Origin: Anaerolineae bacterium
GTDB taxonomy: Bacteria; Chloroflexota; Anaerolineae; Promineifilales; Promineifilaceae
DNA length: 64,000 bases
Reading direction: 5' to 3'
Assembly (NCBI GenBank): GCA_030425205.1
Contig: JAUIAP010000003.1
Coordinates: 248,001-312,000, forward strand
In this document: piece by piece, positions 18,201-26,372 of the stretch
Layout: the number at the start of each line of letters is the position of its first letter
How positions within the stretch are numbered: the first letter of the stretch is position 1
The notes under the pieces: model-generated
Database searches by the model: none
The model's input: the letters and a program-made list of their open reading frames with translations, nothing else
Told to the model about the DNA's origin: nothing
Made by a program: the position numbers and the translations under genes

Positions 18201-20945
18201 GGGTATGAAATCGGCATTTTCGGGTCAGGTTTTGGCAACACAACTGGTTCCGTCGAGATTTTGGGCGCGGACGCCCAACTTGTCGAGTGGACAGATGACT
18301 ATATCAACGTGGTTGTTCCCATTGTGCCAGACGGGTCGGGGCACCTGCATGTGCAATCGGCGGCTGGTTTGAATGCCTATGCCCCATTCAGCGTCTACAC
18401 GATTGATCCGACCTTCTTGCAAGCCCCCGCCATGACGTTTGAGAATATCGCGGCTGGCCGATTTGTTCACACACAAAATGTCGAATCTTGGTTTTGCTAT
18501 CAACAGCCATCGAACGTCAGTGCGGCACCGAGCGAATTTTTGACCGACTATAGGTGTGGCAACAACGGCGTGACGCGCACAGGATCGGCGAAATTTTCGG
18601 CCGATTCCACACTCGGTGAAGTCGCCATCGTCGCGCTCGATCTTGAGCAAGAGCTGAGCGGCGACTACTACTTCAACTACTTTGTCAACGGAAACTGGTA
18701 TCCACGTGCCGATTCGGGCAGCTATCCAGAGAGCAATCCGCGTGATTATGAGTTGCAGGTTTCGGCCGATTCGACCGATGGCATCGACGGGACATGGCAA
18801 ACGGTGCTCACCATCACGGGCAACGTGCGCAGCCAACGACTACACAAGTTGACCGTCCCGTCCGGGGGCTACCACTGGTTGCGGATGCGCGTCACCGATG
18901 GCAACGCCAGCGAAACGTCGGAGCCCGGCCGCGATTTCGGCTTGCGCGAAATTCGGCTCTTTGCCCCAACAGGCAACAGCAGCAATCTCGATTCGTTCGC
19001 CATTTACGGGGATTCGCTGACCGCCTCCGACTTTGAAACGATTGGCCCGCTCGGTTTGGCCGCAAAGGTCAAATCACTACGCGGTGAAGCGCAAGATCTC
19101 CTGTTCACGACCTATGGTCTTTCAGGACAAAACTCGACTGGCCTGACCGATCAACCGGACGGTGTGGTTGATATCTACGATGCACTCGCGCTTGACGACA
19201 TGCAGAACAATGCACGCTTTTGGGGCATTGCGCTCGGCACAAATGATGCGCTCGACAGTGAGGCGGCATTAGGCGTTGCAGGGTTTAACGTCACAGAGTA
19301 TGGGGGTCGGCTCGATGCGGCGGTCGCTGACCTGATCGCGCTCGGTCGTGTCCCGATTGTGGCGCGTATTCCAGATACCGACGAGTCACGGGGTGGGTTT
19401 GGCACGTTTGCCACCAAGCGCAAAATTTTGGCCGATATCGACGCGGTGACGGCAAAATATCGCCTCATTCCCGGCCCCGATCTCTATACCGTTTTCCACG
19501 ACAACATCATGCATGATGGCAGCTCCTATCTGAGCGGGGACGGGACACATCACAGCAATAGCGGGATGTTGAAGCTGATCGAACTGTGGGCGCGGACATT
19601 TGTTGAGGCAGTTCCCGCTGTGCCGCCCGTCGAGCCATTGCCCACACCGTTGCCAACCTTTGCGCCGACACCGCTACCAACGGGAACGCCTTTGCAAACT
19701 AGCACGCCCGTCGCAAATCCAACGGCGACCAGTGCGCCCCCGACAGCAACCCCTTCCCCAACGACAACGCCGCTGCCCCAAGATCAGCTCTATGTCGCAG
19801 ATTATGCGGTCGAGGCGGGGGAGACGGTGACGGTAAGCGTCTTGTTGAGTGCGCAAAGCAGCGCGGTAGGTGGTGCGACAGTTGATTTAACTTACGATGC
19901 AGCGTTGCTGGACGTTGTGGGTTGTTCGGCCGATCTCGCCGACCAGTTCGATTCTGCCATCTGCAACGCCAGCTATGCGAGCAATGGGGTGCGTGTCAGC
20001 GTGACGAGCAACAATGGCGTGATTCATGCGGGTACATTGGCGGAGATCGTCTTTAGTGTGACTGGTTCGAGTGGCAATGTCAGCAACCTGCTGCTCAGCG
20101 CCACCACCTTTGCCGACCCCAACGGCAATGCGCGCAGCGTCGCCTTGCGCAATGGGCGCATTACGATTGGTAACGCGACCGTCGCAGGTGATGTGTCGTG
20201 CGATGTCCAGCGCAACGTTGTGGACGCGATGTACATTTCGCAATACGTCGTCAATACGCGCAGCGCAGCGATTGGCTGTCCACTGGCGGATAACATGCTC
20301 AATCGAGCGCAGTGCGATGTCGATGCGGACGGATCGTGTGATATTGTAGACGCGATGTATGTGGCGCAATGCGAAGTCGGGATTAGCAATGAGCTTTGCG
20401 TCCAGCAGCGACGTGCCTTGCGCCGCGTATTGGCTCCTGCAAAACTACGTCTCACACCACTCGGAGAGGGTCAGCTTGCCATCACGACCGACCTGCCTGA
20501 CGATACTCCATTTGGCGCGTTGACGGTCGATGTGACCTATGATGGTACATTGATTGTGCCGCTGGGTTGTGACGTGGGCAATAATTTGGTCGGCGCGTGT
20601 AATCTGGCATTTGCCGAGAACACCGTGCGCGTGACGGGGGCATCATTCACGCCTGAAACGGGGCTTATCGACTTTGGCACGCTCTACTTTGAACCGGTGC
20701 GCAGTGGAACAACATCGGCCGAAATCACCGCCACCGTCAGCCGTTTGACCAGCAGCAATGGCGACCCCATCACGGCCGATGCTGTACGGGAGACGGTTTT
20801 GTTAAGCGGTGTGCCGACGGCCGTCGAACGGACTATGGGATCGGCCGAAACATATCAGTCGCTAGGGTTCATGTGGACGTTTGTTTCACTGGTTATTCTG
20901 CTGGCTGGATCGTTGCTGTTTGGTTGGTTTGTGGTGCGGAAATAG
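15267..20945 (+). CDS. Giant anchored surface protein, paralogue of the preceding gene, with added N-terminal domain and cohesin
   Basis: 1,892 residues; GGGAG lies nine bases before the ATG. After the N-terminal anchor (about 5-28) there is an extra region (about 30-430) without counterpart in the first paralogue, apparently one or two beta-sandwich, possibly carbohydrate-binding, domains. Then the same architecture: IPT-like and jelly-roll-like domains, SGNH module A (GDS near 727, GTND near 803, DGTHH near 904), linker, SGNH module B (GDS near 1248, GTND near 1324, DGTHH near 1425), Pro/Thr linker, a cohesin-like domain (about 1505-1640), dockerin-like loops (about 1645-1715), a second cohesin-like domain and a C-terminal helix (about 1866-1888). 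Module A matches module A of the neighbour better than its own module B, so modules duplicated before the gene did. The 3' end overlaps gpmI on the other strand by 53 bases. Confidence 0.85.
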   Translation: MVERLGSVLMYGIFICLFVFGSFFVHSQLKLSEAAATAFNEPVDHSPPQPEPWQPVDWDVVVHSKEANTWLELDEISADFSTTCQPSPAAHTVTAYEEAVFVCDGTVQTALNATGYGMIYLTPNQMADFSDGEAVIQFDVSTLRPDGKDFLNVWITPYEDNLQLPIQDWLPAATGEPNNGVLVRTGLTQGQTRIEGSVIRDFAASNLYDNYTTIESLLSQNGLTPSDTRLETVEIRISADHLSVCFPTYDHCFLDTAIDPPLDWTTGVVQFGHHSWNIEDSNTYRWDNFHINPATPFGIIKSQPRTASPAANSFTFDSPAPANSYLRFVGVGDNLEVSFDNGNSWQAATLQAQATSEYKSEQFRTYWMAVPPTVQTVHVRGDNWWGGTWFAHSASFWTLTPGEIVPTATPDPNITPTATLPPPPTNTPLPPTNTPPPPTATPQLPLEIEFSNISGVSGYEIGVFGEGFGGSGMLTILGAQATTLEWSDGFIRAIVPEVADGTGELRIVKGNGDAAAAPFTVYSIDPAFLAPAQQTYTEISFDETLFLDGLEFAYCNDIETGAAIETGRFLTNYRCGSGGYVGSGEAVFSADSSLGTTATLAFQSDSVLQGEHIFQFTSDTYWEPYHESQADWRKSYPRTYEIQVSADSSNGVDGTWTTLQAIADNNRTTRYHVVDIPAAGNYTWLRMHVTDGFADYSDPAGRDFLLRQIHIYKANGTGRPDAIAIFGDSLTYSAFDIIGPHGFSARAQAQRLSDDALPLTLYGLPGAKADRLMDTDYFESDIYDAFGIDNMADNALYWGIALGTNDMGGGAANLSDPNSFLMQYDERLDGAVQELIRRGRVPLIARMPDTDESNNGYGDSAAKQKILADIDTIAATYRLIPGPDLFTTFRHNIESNGASYIGDDGTHHSYAGREALIAEWVAAFTAPFPQIAVTLTPEPTVTAPAGTPEPLATPVPTPTVPPSDAGIEIEIANHVGVIGYEIGIFGSGFGNTTGSVEILGADAQLVEWTDDYINVVVPIVPDGSGHLHVQSAAGLNAYAPFSVYTIDPTFLQAPAMTFENIAAGRFVHTQNVESWFCYQQPSNVSAAPSEFLTDYRCGNNGVTRTGSAKFSADSTLGEVAIVALDLEQELSGDYYFNYFVNGNWYPRADSGSYPESNPRDYELQVSADSTDGIDGTWQTVLTITGNVRSQRLHKLTVPSGGYHWLRMRVTDGNASETSEPGRDFGLREIRLFAPTGNSSNLDSFAIYGDSLTASDFETIGPLGLAAKVKSLRGEAQDLLFTTYGLSGQNSTGLTDQPDGVVDIYDALALDDMQNNARFWGIALGTNDALDSEAALGVAGFNVTEYGGRLDAAVADLIALGRVPIVARIPDTDESRGGFGTFATKRKILADIDAVTAKYRLIPGPDLYTVFHDNIMHDGSSYLSGDGTHHSNSGMLKLIELWARTFVEAVPAVPPVEPLPTPLPTFAPTPLPTGTPLQTSTPVANPTATSAPPTATPSPTTTPLPQDQLYVADYAVEAGETVTVSVLLSAQSSAVGGATVDLTYDAALLDVVGCSADLADQFDSAICNASYASNGVRVSVTSNNGVIHAGTLAEIVFSVTGSSGNVSNLLLSATTFADPNGNARSVALRNGRITIGNATVAGDVSCDVQRNVVDAMYISQYVVNTRSAAIGCPLADNMLNRAQCDVDADGSCDIVDAMYVAQCEVGISNELCVQQRRALRRVLAPAKLRLTPLGEGQLAITTDLPDDTPFGALTVDVTYDGTLIVPLGCDVGNNLVGACNLAFAENTVRVTGASFTPETGLIDFGTLYFEPVRSGTTSAEITATVSRLTSSNGDPITADAVRETVLLSGVPTAVERTMGSAETYQSLGFMWTFVSLVILLAGSLLFGWFVVRK

Positions 20946-22473
20946 TCCGCGCCCCAACCACTAGCGAACGTCCCGTCATCACGTCTGGCTGTTCAAGCCC
21001 CAACAAATGCAACACTGTCGGCGCAACATCGGCCAAAATCCCGCGCGGGCGTAGGCTGATGTAGGTGTTGTCTCGCATGACAAAAAGATGGACGGGATTG
21101 GTGGTGTGATAGGTGTGCGGCTCTTGCGTCAACTCATCAACCATGATTTCGCAGTTGCCGTGATCGGCCGTCACAATCACCGTGCCGCCCTTAGCCAATA
21201 CGGCATCGATCACCTTCTGGGCGCACGCGTCTACTGTCTCAACCGCCTTGACCGCCGCCGCCAAATCCCCCGTATGTCCCACCATGTCGGGGTTGGCGAA
21301 ATTGATCAGCAAAAAGCCGTCGTCATGCGTGCGAAGTCGGTCGAGCAGTGCATCCGTCAACTCATATGCGCTCATCTCAGGTTTGAGATCATAGGTCGCC
21401 ACTTTGGGGGAGGGAACCACTTTGTGGGTCTCATTTGCGAATGGCGTTTCTTGACCCCCATTGAAAAAATAGGTGACGTGGGGGTACTTTTCCGTTTCGG
21501 CCGAATGATATTGTGTCAACCCCGCCCGACTCACCACCTCTGCGAGCGGCATGGTCACATTGTCCTTATCAAACAGCACGCTGACCGGCAGATCGGGATC
21601 ATAGTTGGTCATTGTGAAAATGTTTAGCTGAGGGTGCGTCGTCGCAAACCCAGTAAAATCATCGTTGGTAAACGCCTCCACAATTTGACGCATTCGATCG
21701 GCGCGAAAGTTGAAAAAGATGACGACATCGCCAGCGTGCATCGGCACGCGCTCGTCGCCAATCAGCACGGGTTCGATAAATTCATCGGTGATGCCGTTGT
21801 CATAGCTCATTTGGATGGCAGTTTCGGCCGAATCGACCGCCATACCCCCCGCTTGCACAATCACATCATATCCGCGCTTGATCCGCTCCCAACGTCTATC
21901 CCGATCCATCGTGTAATAGCGACCGCTCAGCGAGACAATTTGTGCGTCGATTTTGTTGACATGGATGAAGGTGTAGAGTTCGTGCAGAAATCCCATTGCA
22001 CTCTCTTGCGGCGTGTCCCGCCCATCAGTAATGAGATGTAAGATGGCGCGTTTGCCGTGCTTTTTTGCCAGTAAGAGCAACGCCTTTTGATGGCGCAAAT
22101 GGCTATGCACGCCACCCGTTCCAAGCAGGCCGATAATGTGCAGGTTGTTCTCATCATTCAGCGCGTCAATCGACGAATTCAATTCATCCAGTGCATAAAT
22201 CGACCCATTCTCAATGGCGAGATCGATTTTGACGATATCCTGATAGACGACGCGACCCGCCCCCAGATTGGTGTGACCCACTTCGCTGTTGCCCATTTGA
22301 CCATCGGGCAGACCGACGGCCAACCCGCTCGCATCGACGATGGCGCGCTCGTATTTTTGCAGCCAGCGATCAAAGTTAGGTGTGTGTGCTTGCGTGACGG
22401 CGTTATTTTGGTCAAATTGACGAATGCCCCAACCATCGAGAATCATCAGTAGAACGGGGGAGACAGATTGCAT
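20893..22473 (-). CDS. gpmI: 2,3-bisphosphoglycerate-independent phosphoglycerate mutase
   Basis: GpmI interconverts 3- and 2-phosphoglycerate in glycolysis and gluconeogenesis using two Mn ions. The 526-residue length is normal. The alkaline-phosphatase-fold metal site opens with MILDGWGIR; the phosphoserine loop GNSEVGHTNLGAGR carries the catalytic Ser63; later motifs include HLITDGRDT, SGRYYTMDRDRRW, FFNFRADRMRQI, FANPDMVGHTG and VTADHGNCE. A clear AAAGGAG precedes the ATG at 22473. Its last 17 codons overlap the end of the convergent giant gene, extending past the usual C-terminus (tail TISAPQTNQTATIQPAE). Confidence 0.96.
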   Translation of the reverse strand: MQSVSPVLLMILDGWGIRQFDQNNAVTQAHTPNFDRWLQKYERAIVDASGLAVGLPDGQMGNSEVGHTNLGAGRVVYQDIVKIDLAIENGSIYALDELNSSIDALNDENNLHIIGLLGTGGVHSHLRHQKALLLLAKKHGKRAILHLITDGRDTPQESAMGFLHELYTFIHVNKIDAQIVSLSGRYYTMDRDRRWERIKRGYDVIVQAGGMAVDSAETAIQMSYDNGITDEFIEPVLIGDERVPMHAGDVVIFFNFRADRMRQIVEAFTNDDFTGFATTHPQLNIFTMTNYDPDLPVSVLFDKDNVTMPLAEVVSRAGLTQYHSAETEKYPHVTYFFNGGQETPFANETHKVVPSPKVATYDLKPEMSAYELTDALLDRLRTHDDGFLLINFANPDMVGHTGDLAAAVKAVETVDACAQKVIDAVLAKGGTVIVTADHGNCEIMVDELTQEPHTYHTTNPVHLFVMRDNTYISLRPRGILADVAPTVLHLLGLEQPDVMTGRSLVVGARTISAPQTNQTATIQPAE

Positions 22474-22639
22474 GGACGTACTCCTTTTTTCGGCCGATTA
22501 TAACAGCATTATGTCGTAGACAGTCGTCTGAACTTGTGCATTTTGCGTTGCTTGTAATAGTTTCTTTGCAATAATTGCGTCACCCCAAGTTGTTAAACGT
22601 CACTTTTTGACCTGTTGACAACATTCTGCGGAGAAATAC

Positions 22640-24013
22640 ATGCGGCTTTTTGAAACGCTTTTTGTGCTTGCCACGCTAATCTTCCTTTTCCTGCCACACC
22701 AACGTCTTGCACGTGGCACATTCATCACGGTTGCCATTCTGCTGCTGCTTGCCATTTTGCATGTTGCAATTGAAGGCGCACGCTGGCAACTCATCCCAGC
22801 CTACTTTGTGGCCGTCATTTGGCTTCTGTATGTCGTGACAAAAGTGGAAATCCCAGCATGGTTAGGGTGGGGCGGTGCAATTGGTGGCCTGCTCCTTTGT
22901 GTCATTGCATTTGCATTGGGAACGCTCTTTCCCATCATTGAACTCAAACCGCTCACGGGGGAATATGCGGTTGGCACAGCGAACTATCTTGTCGTTGACG
23001 AGGAGCGCCCCGAAATTTATAGCGATGATCCCAACGATGTGCGTCGCTTAAACATGCAAATTTGGTATCCGGCCGAGTTAAATGGAGAACCGCGTGCGCC
23101 CTACATTCCCAATCTTGAAGTTGGAGGTTCGGCACTTGCCAACGTGTTCAACTTTCCCAGCTTCCTGCTCAACCATACGCGCCTCATCAAAACACGCTCC
23201 TACGTCGAACCGACTGTCGCGCAGGGTGCGCCGTTTCCCATACTCTTTTTCTCGCATGGCTTGAGCGGCATTCGCACCCAAAATATGCAGCAAGTTGAAG
23301 CGTTGGTCAGTCACGGCTATATCGTCGTCGCGACCGATCACGTTTATGCTGCGGCCTACACCGTCTATCCCGGTGGTGAGGCGGTCACCTATGATCGCCA
23401 GCGGGTGATACGTTGGGATACCCCGAATGAAATTCCCGATGCACAGCGGTTGGTCAGCGAATGGTCGGCCGATCTCAGCACCTTACTGCGCGAAATCGAA
23501 ACGTTCAACGCCGACTCTTCTCACCGCTTATATGGGGCATTTAACTTTAGTCAAATTGGCGTCTTTGGGCACTCGACGGGTGGCGGCACCTCTTTTGAAT
23601 TTTGTTATCGTGAGGCACGTTGCAGTGCGGCCTTCGGGCTTGATCCGTGGGTCGTGCCGACCTCAGATGAGGCGATCCAAACGGGGCTGAGTAACCCAAT
23701 TGCTATCATGAGGGCGCCCGTTGAATTGAGTGAACTCAACCGCAGTCGCCGCGAAACCCTGTGGGCAAACAGCGGCAACGCCATCGAGATCGAGGTCGCC
23801 CAAACGGAACATTTCGACTTCACCGATTTCAAGCGACTTTCTCCGCTCTTGGAATCGGTTGGTCTCGTTGGTTCAATCGATGCCAACGAAATTGATGAGA
23901 TGATGACGACCTATCTATTGGACTTTTTCAACTACCATTTGCGCGGTTGGGAAGGGGTGTTGTTGTTTGCAGATTCGGCCGAATTCCCCGAGGCAACCGT
24001 CCGTCGCAAGTGA
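22640..24013 (+). CDS. Membrane-linked alpha/beta hydrolase, platelet-activating-factor acetylhydrolase-like
   Basis: The first ~100 residues form about four transmembrane helices; the remainder is an alpha/beta-hydrolase domain. The nucleophile elbow is GVFGHSTGGGTSFEF (Ser near residue 311), the preceding oxyanion region is FFSHGLSGIRTQ, the acid is probably in FGLDPWVVP, and the base is the His of QTEHFDF. The order and spacing resemble PAF-acetylhydrolase and dienelactone-hydrolase relatives. It probably hydrolyses a short-chain or lipid ester at the membrane; the substrate is not known. GCGGAG precedes the ATG. It is transcribed divergently from gpmI and followed by a strong hairpin. Confidence 0.8.
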   Translation: MRLFETLFVLATLIFLFLPHQRLARGTFITVAILLLLAILHVAIEGARWQLIPAYFVAVIWLLYVVTKVEIPAWLGWGGAIGGLLLCVIAFALGTLFPIIELKPLTGEYAVGTANYLVVDEERPEIYSDDPNDVRRLNMQIWYPAELNGEPRAPYIPNLEVGGSALANVFNFPSFLLNHTRLIKTRSYVEPTVAQGAPFPILFFSHGLSGIRTQNMQQVEALVSHGYIVVATDHVYAAAYTVYPGGEAVTYDRQRVIRWDTPNEIPDAQRLVSEWSADLSTLLREIETFNADSSHRLYGAFNFSQIGVFGHSTGGGTSFEFCYREARCSAAFGLDPWVVPTSDEAIQTGLSNPIAIMRAPVELSELNRSRRETLWANSGNAIEIEVAQTEHFDFTDFKRLSPLLESVGLVGSIDANEIDEMMTTYLLDFFNYHLRGWEGVLLFADSAEFPEATVRRK

Positions 24014-24030
24014 GTCAGTCAGAAACATTG

Positions 24031-24067
24031 AGTGGCGGGTGATTAGTGAAGCCAATCACCCGCCACT
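24031..24067 (+). terminator. Strong hairpin after the hydrolase gene
   Basis: AGTGGCGGGTGATT (24031-24044) and AATCACCCGCCACT (24054-24067) form a perfect 14-bp stem over a nine-base loop, 17 bases after the stop codon and followed by TCTCTTC. It lies between convergent genes and may serve both strands, although the T tract is weak. Confidence 0.6.
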
Positions 24068-24136
24068 TCTCTTCAACCTCACAAAGAACAATACTTTTCC
24101 ACACCTCTGTGGATAACTCCTGCTCAAATGTTCGGC

Positions 24137-25168
24137 TTAGGCGGCATCTTTTTCGATTTCTGCTTGTTCATCTTCCACGAGCAGCAGCTTGTAAATCAAC
24201 CAATCTGGCTGCCGTACAAAGCCAAGCCGCTCGTTGATCTTGAACATCGGGTTGTTTTCCTCGTTTTCCGTCATAACGGCGGGCGCGTTCCCCGCTTCTG
24301 TGCGGAAATTCGCCTTTGCATAGCTCAGGTTCGCCAGCTTTAGTGCCATCGCCAATCCGCGACGCCGATAGGGACGCTTCACCGCTGTCAAACCAGTGTA
24401 AAGCGTCTCCCGTGACACACCGCTCTTAAACAACATCGTCACACCGACAATCTCATCTTCGTCCATCGCCATTAAGAACATTTCTGGAATACGGTTTGCG
24501 TGATCGAGATGCCGTTTTTCCCAGATTTCGAATGGCGTTGGTTCAGGCTTTTCGTGATAGGGAATATCTTTCTCCATCTCAGTCGCCGCCTCATACAGAC
24601 GACGCAGCCAATCGTCTGGGAAACGTTCGCGCAGCTCGTTATGGTTGATTAACGTAATTCCGCTGTCCAGCACGCCATCGAGATAAGATTGGAACGGCGT
24701 TGGATCAAAGTCATCGAGCTCCAGACGTGATGAATACTCGCGGGTCTTTAGTTCATAGCCGCGATCTTCAAGAAAGCGTATCCCGCGTTGTTTGTGCGAG
24801 GCGGTGTCAGACTCGAAGCTAATCGGATTTGTCGCCGCCACATCATCACGCAAGGCGTTGTAGAGCGACTTCCCGATCCCCTGTCCCTCACAGTGTGGAT
24901 GCACCAGCACATCGAGAGCGTACTTGCGCGGGTGAAATCCCCAGTGAACATTCGTCACCGCACCAACGGCGACAAACTTATCCCGTTGAACATCGCGCAC
25001 GACGAGACGCTTAAAGTAGCGTTTTGGATCACGGTTCTTATCCGATCGTTTCCAGCTATCTATCGAGTCGGCGTAGAGTTCATACTGTAAATTCATAATT
25101 TCGACGCATTCTGTGTAGCTTGCATCCGAATAGTCAAATTCCTCGATTCTAAATCGTGTTGTATCCAT
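24137..25168 (-). CDS. Tandem-domain GNAT acetyltransferase, copy A
   Basis: The start is placed at the ATG at 25168 (M-D-T-T-R-F-R-I-E-E-F-D-Y), matching the paralogue that starts at 27393; an upstream ATG at 25210 adds 14 unmatched residues. The 343-residue protein has two GNAT folds. The acetyl-CoA loop of the first is HPHCEGQGIGKSLY, and that of the second is VKRPYRRRGLAMALK. Such proteins transfer an acetyl group from acetyl-CoA to an amine; the acceptor here is unknown. It is closely similar along its length to the gene at 26365-27393, so one arose from the other by duplication, with a third GNAT gene between them. Confidence 0.85.
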   Translation of the reverse strand: MDTTRFRIEEFDYSDASYTECVEIMNLQYELYADSIDSWKRSDKNRDPKRYFKRLVVRDVQRDKFVAVGAVTNVHWGFHPRKYALDVLVHPHCEGQGIGKSLYNALRDDVAATNPISFESDTASHKQRGIRFLEDRGYELKTREYSSRLELDDFDPTPFQSYLDGVLDSGITLINHNELRERFPDDWLRRLYEAATEMEKDIPYHEKPEPTPFEIWEKRHLDHANRIPEMFLMAMDEDEIVGVTMLFKSGVSRETLYTGLTAVKRPYRRRGLAMALKLANLSYAKANFRTEAGNAPAVMTENEENNPMFKINERLGFVRQPDWLIYKLLLVEDEQAEIEKDAA

Positions 25169-25329
25169 GATTGGTCTGAAATGATTGCTAGTCAAACGGC
25201 TGGCAATCATTTCTAGTATTTTGAAACGCTTCTACAGGGTGCGAGGCATGATGTTAACCGTCGGTAAATCATGACCGCACCACTAAGTAGGTGTGCAATA
25301 GTTGTTGATGTTCGTGTTGCGTAGTGCGT

Positions 25330-25359
25330 GGTGCGTGACCAGAGGTTATTTCACGCACC
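25330..25359 (-). terminator. Hairpin between GNAT genes
   Basis: GGTGCGTGA and TCACGCACC form a perfect 9-bp stem over a 12-base loop, just downstream of the GNAT gene that ends at 25398. No clear T tract follows on the minus strand, so this is a possible terminator only. Confidence 0.35.
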
Positions 25360-25397
25360 CGGCTGGGTTCGTTCAGAACTTCTGACGATGTACGTAG

Positions 25398-26372
25398 TTA
25401 CGCATGCATGACTTTCTTGTAATCGACATAGGCTGGTAGCGGTTTGAATCCGAACTTCAAGTTGATCTGATACATGTGGTTGGTCTCATGGTTATCAGTC
25501 TCAATCCGTTCAATCCCCTTGCCGTGTGCATACTCAAATGCCTTGATTTTCATCGCGGTTGCGAGGCCTTTCTTGCGGTAGGGTCGATCGACACCCGTCC
25601 AGCCCGTGTGCATCTTCTCTGGGAAAAACTTGTCGCGATAGAGCGCGGTCATCCCTGCGTAGTTGCCAGCCTGATCGACGGCAACAAACCAGCTTTCTGG
25701 TTGGTACTCTGGATGTTCAAAGCGACCCTTTACGAACTCATCGAACGGCTCTTGCACCCATTCCCCTTCCGTTGGCTCATCTTGCTCAAAAATCCACTCC
25801 AGATCATAGATTTTGCGCTGATATTGCGGATCACTTTTCGCAAGTTCGGCGACGGTCGTAATGCAGATGCCCAACTCGTCCGTCCGCTTGGCCAGCCCTG
25901 CATATGGCGCAAAGTCAAACGTCGTTAAGTCAAGCTCGGAACGCGGATAGCGATTGTCCAGCACATAGCCATGCGCCTCAACAAATGCGACCTGTGCGCG
26001 ACGATCCTCACGGCTGTCGTGATACATGATGTCGATTTGGCCGCGTTCTCGGCCGATTCTTTCCAGCACCATGTCATAAAATTGCGTGGCAAGAGCTTGA
26101 TAATCTTGCTCGGGCTTACAGCAGAAAAACCACATGTAGGTGTTTTCGACCTTATCCCACCAGCGTTCAAACATCCCGCCATACGCAATGACTTCTCCAT
26201 CTTGTTCCATCAGGACACGGTGAAAGTAGCGTTCGGGGCTACGGGTTTTGTCCCCGTGCTTGTACGATGCCATCGTTTCGGGAGAATCGGGATAGGCTGC
26301 ATTACGAATGGCAAGCGTGATCTCATAGTCACGCACGCTCTTGTCAAATTCTCGAAATGTAATCTCATTCAT
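25398..26372 (-). CDS. Tandem-domain GNAT acetyltransferase, divergent member
   Basis: 324 residues. It shares the overall plan of its neighbours: the N-terminal half has a degenerate CoA site, and the C-terminal half has GVDRPYRKKGLATAMKIKAFEYA followed by ETDNHETNHMYQINLKFGF, the late GNAT motif. Identity to the flanking copies is much lower than theirs to each other. The ATG overlaps the stop of the upstream gene by eight bases (ATGAATGA), so translation is probably coupled. Acceptor unknown. Confidence 0.85.
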   Translation of the reverse strand: MNEITFREFDKSVRDYEITLAIRNAAYPDSPETMASYKHGDKTRSPERYFHRVLMEQDGEVIAYGGMFERWWDKVENTYMWFFCCKPEQDYQALATQFYDMVLERIGRERGQIDIMYHDSREDRRAQVAFVEAHGYVLDNRYPRSELDLTTFDFAPYAGLAKRTDELGICITTVAELAKSDPQYQRKIYDLEWIFEQDEPTEGEWVQEPFDEFVKGRFEHPEYQPESWFVAVDQAGNYAGMTALYRDKFFPEKMHTGWTGVDRPYRKKGLATAMKIKAFEYAHGKGIERIETDNHETNHMYQINLKFGFKPLPAYVDYKKVMHA

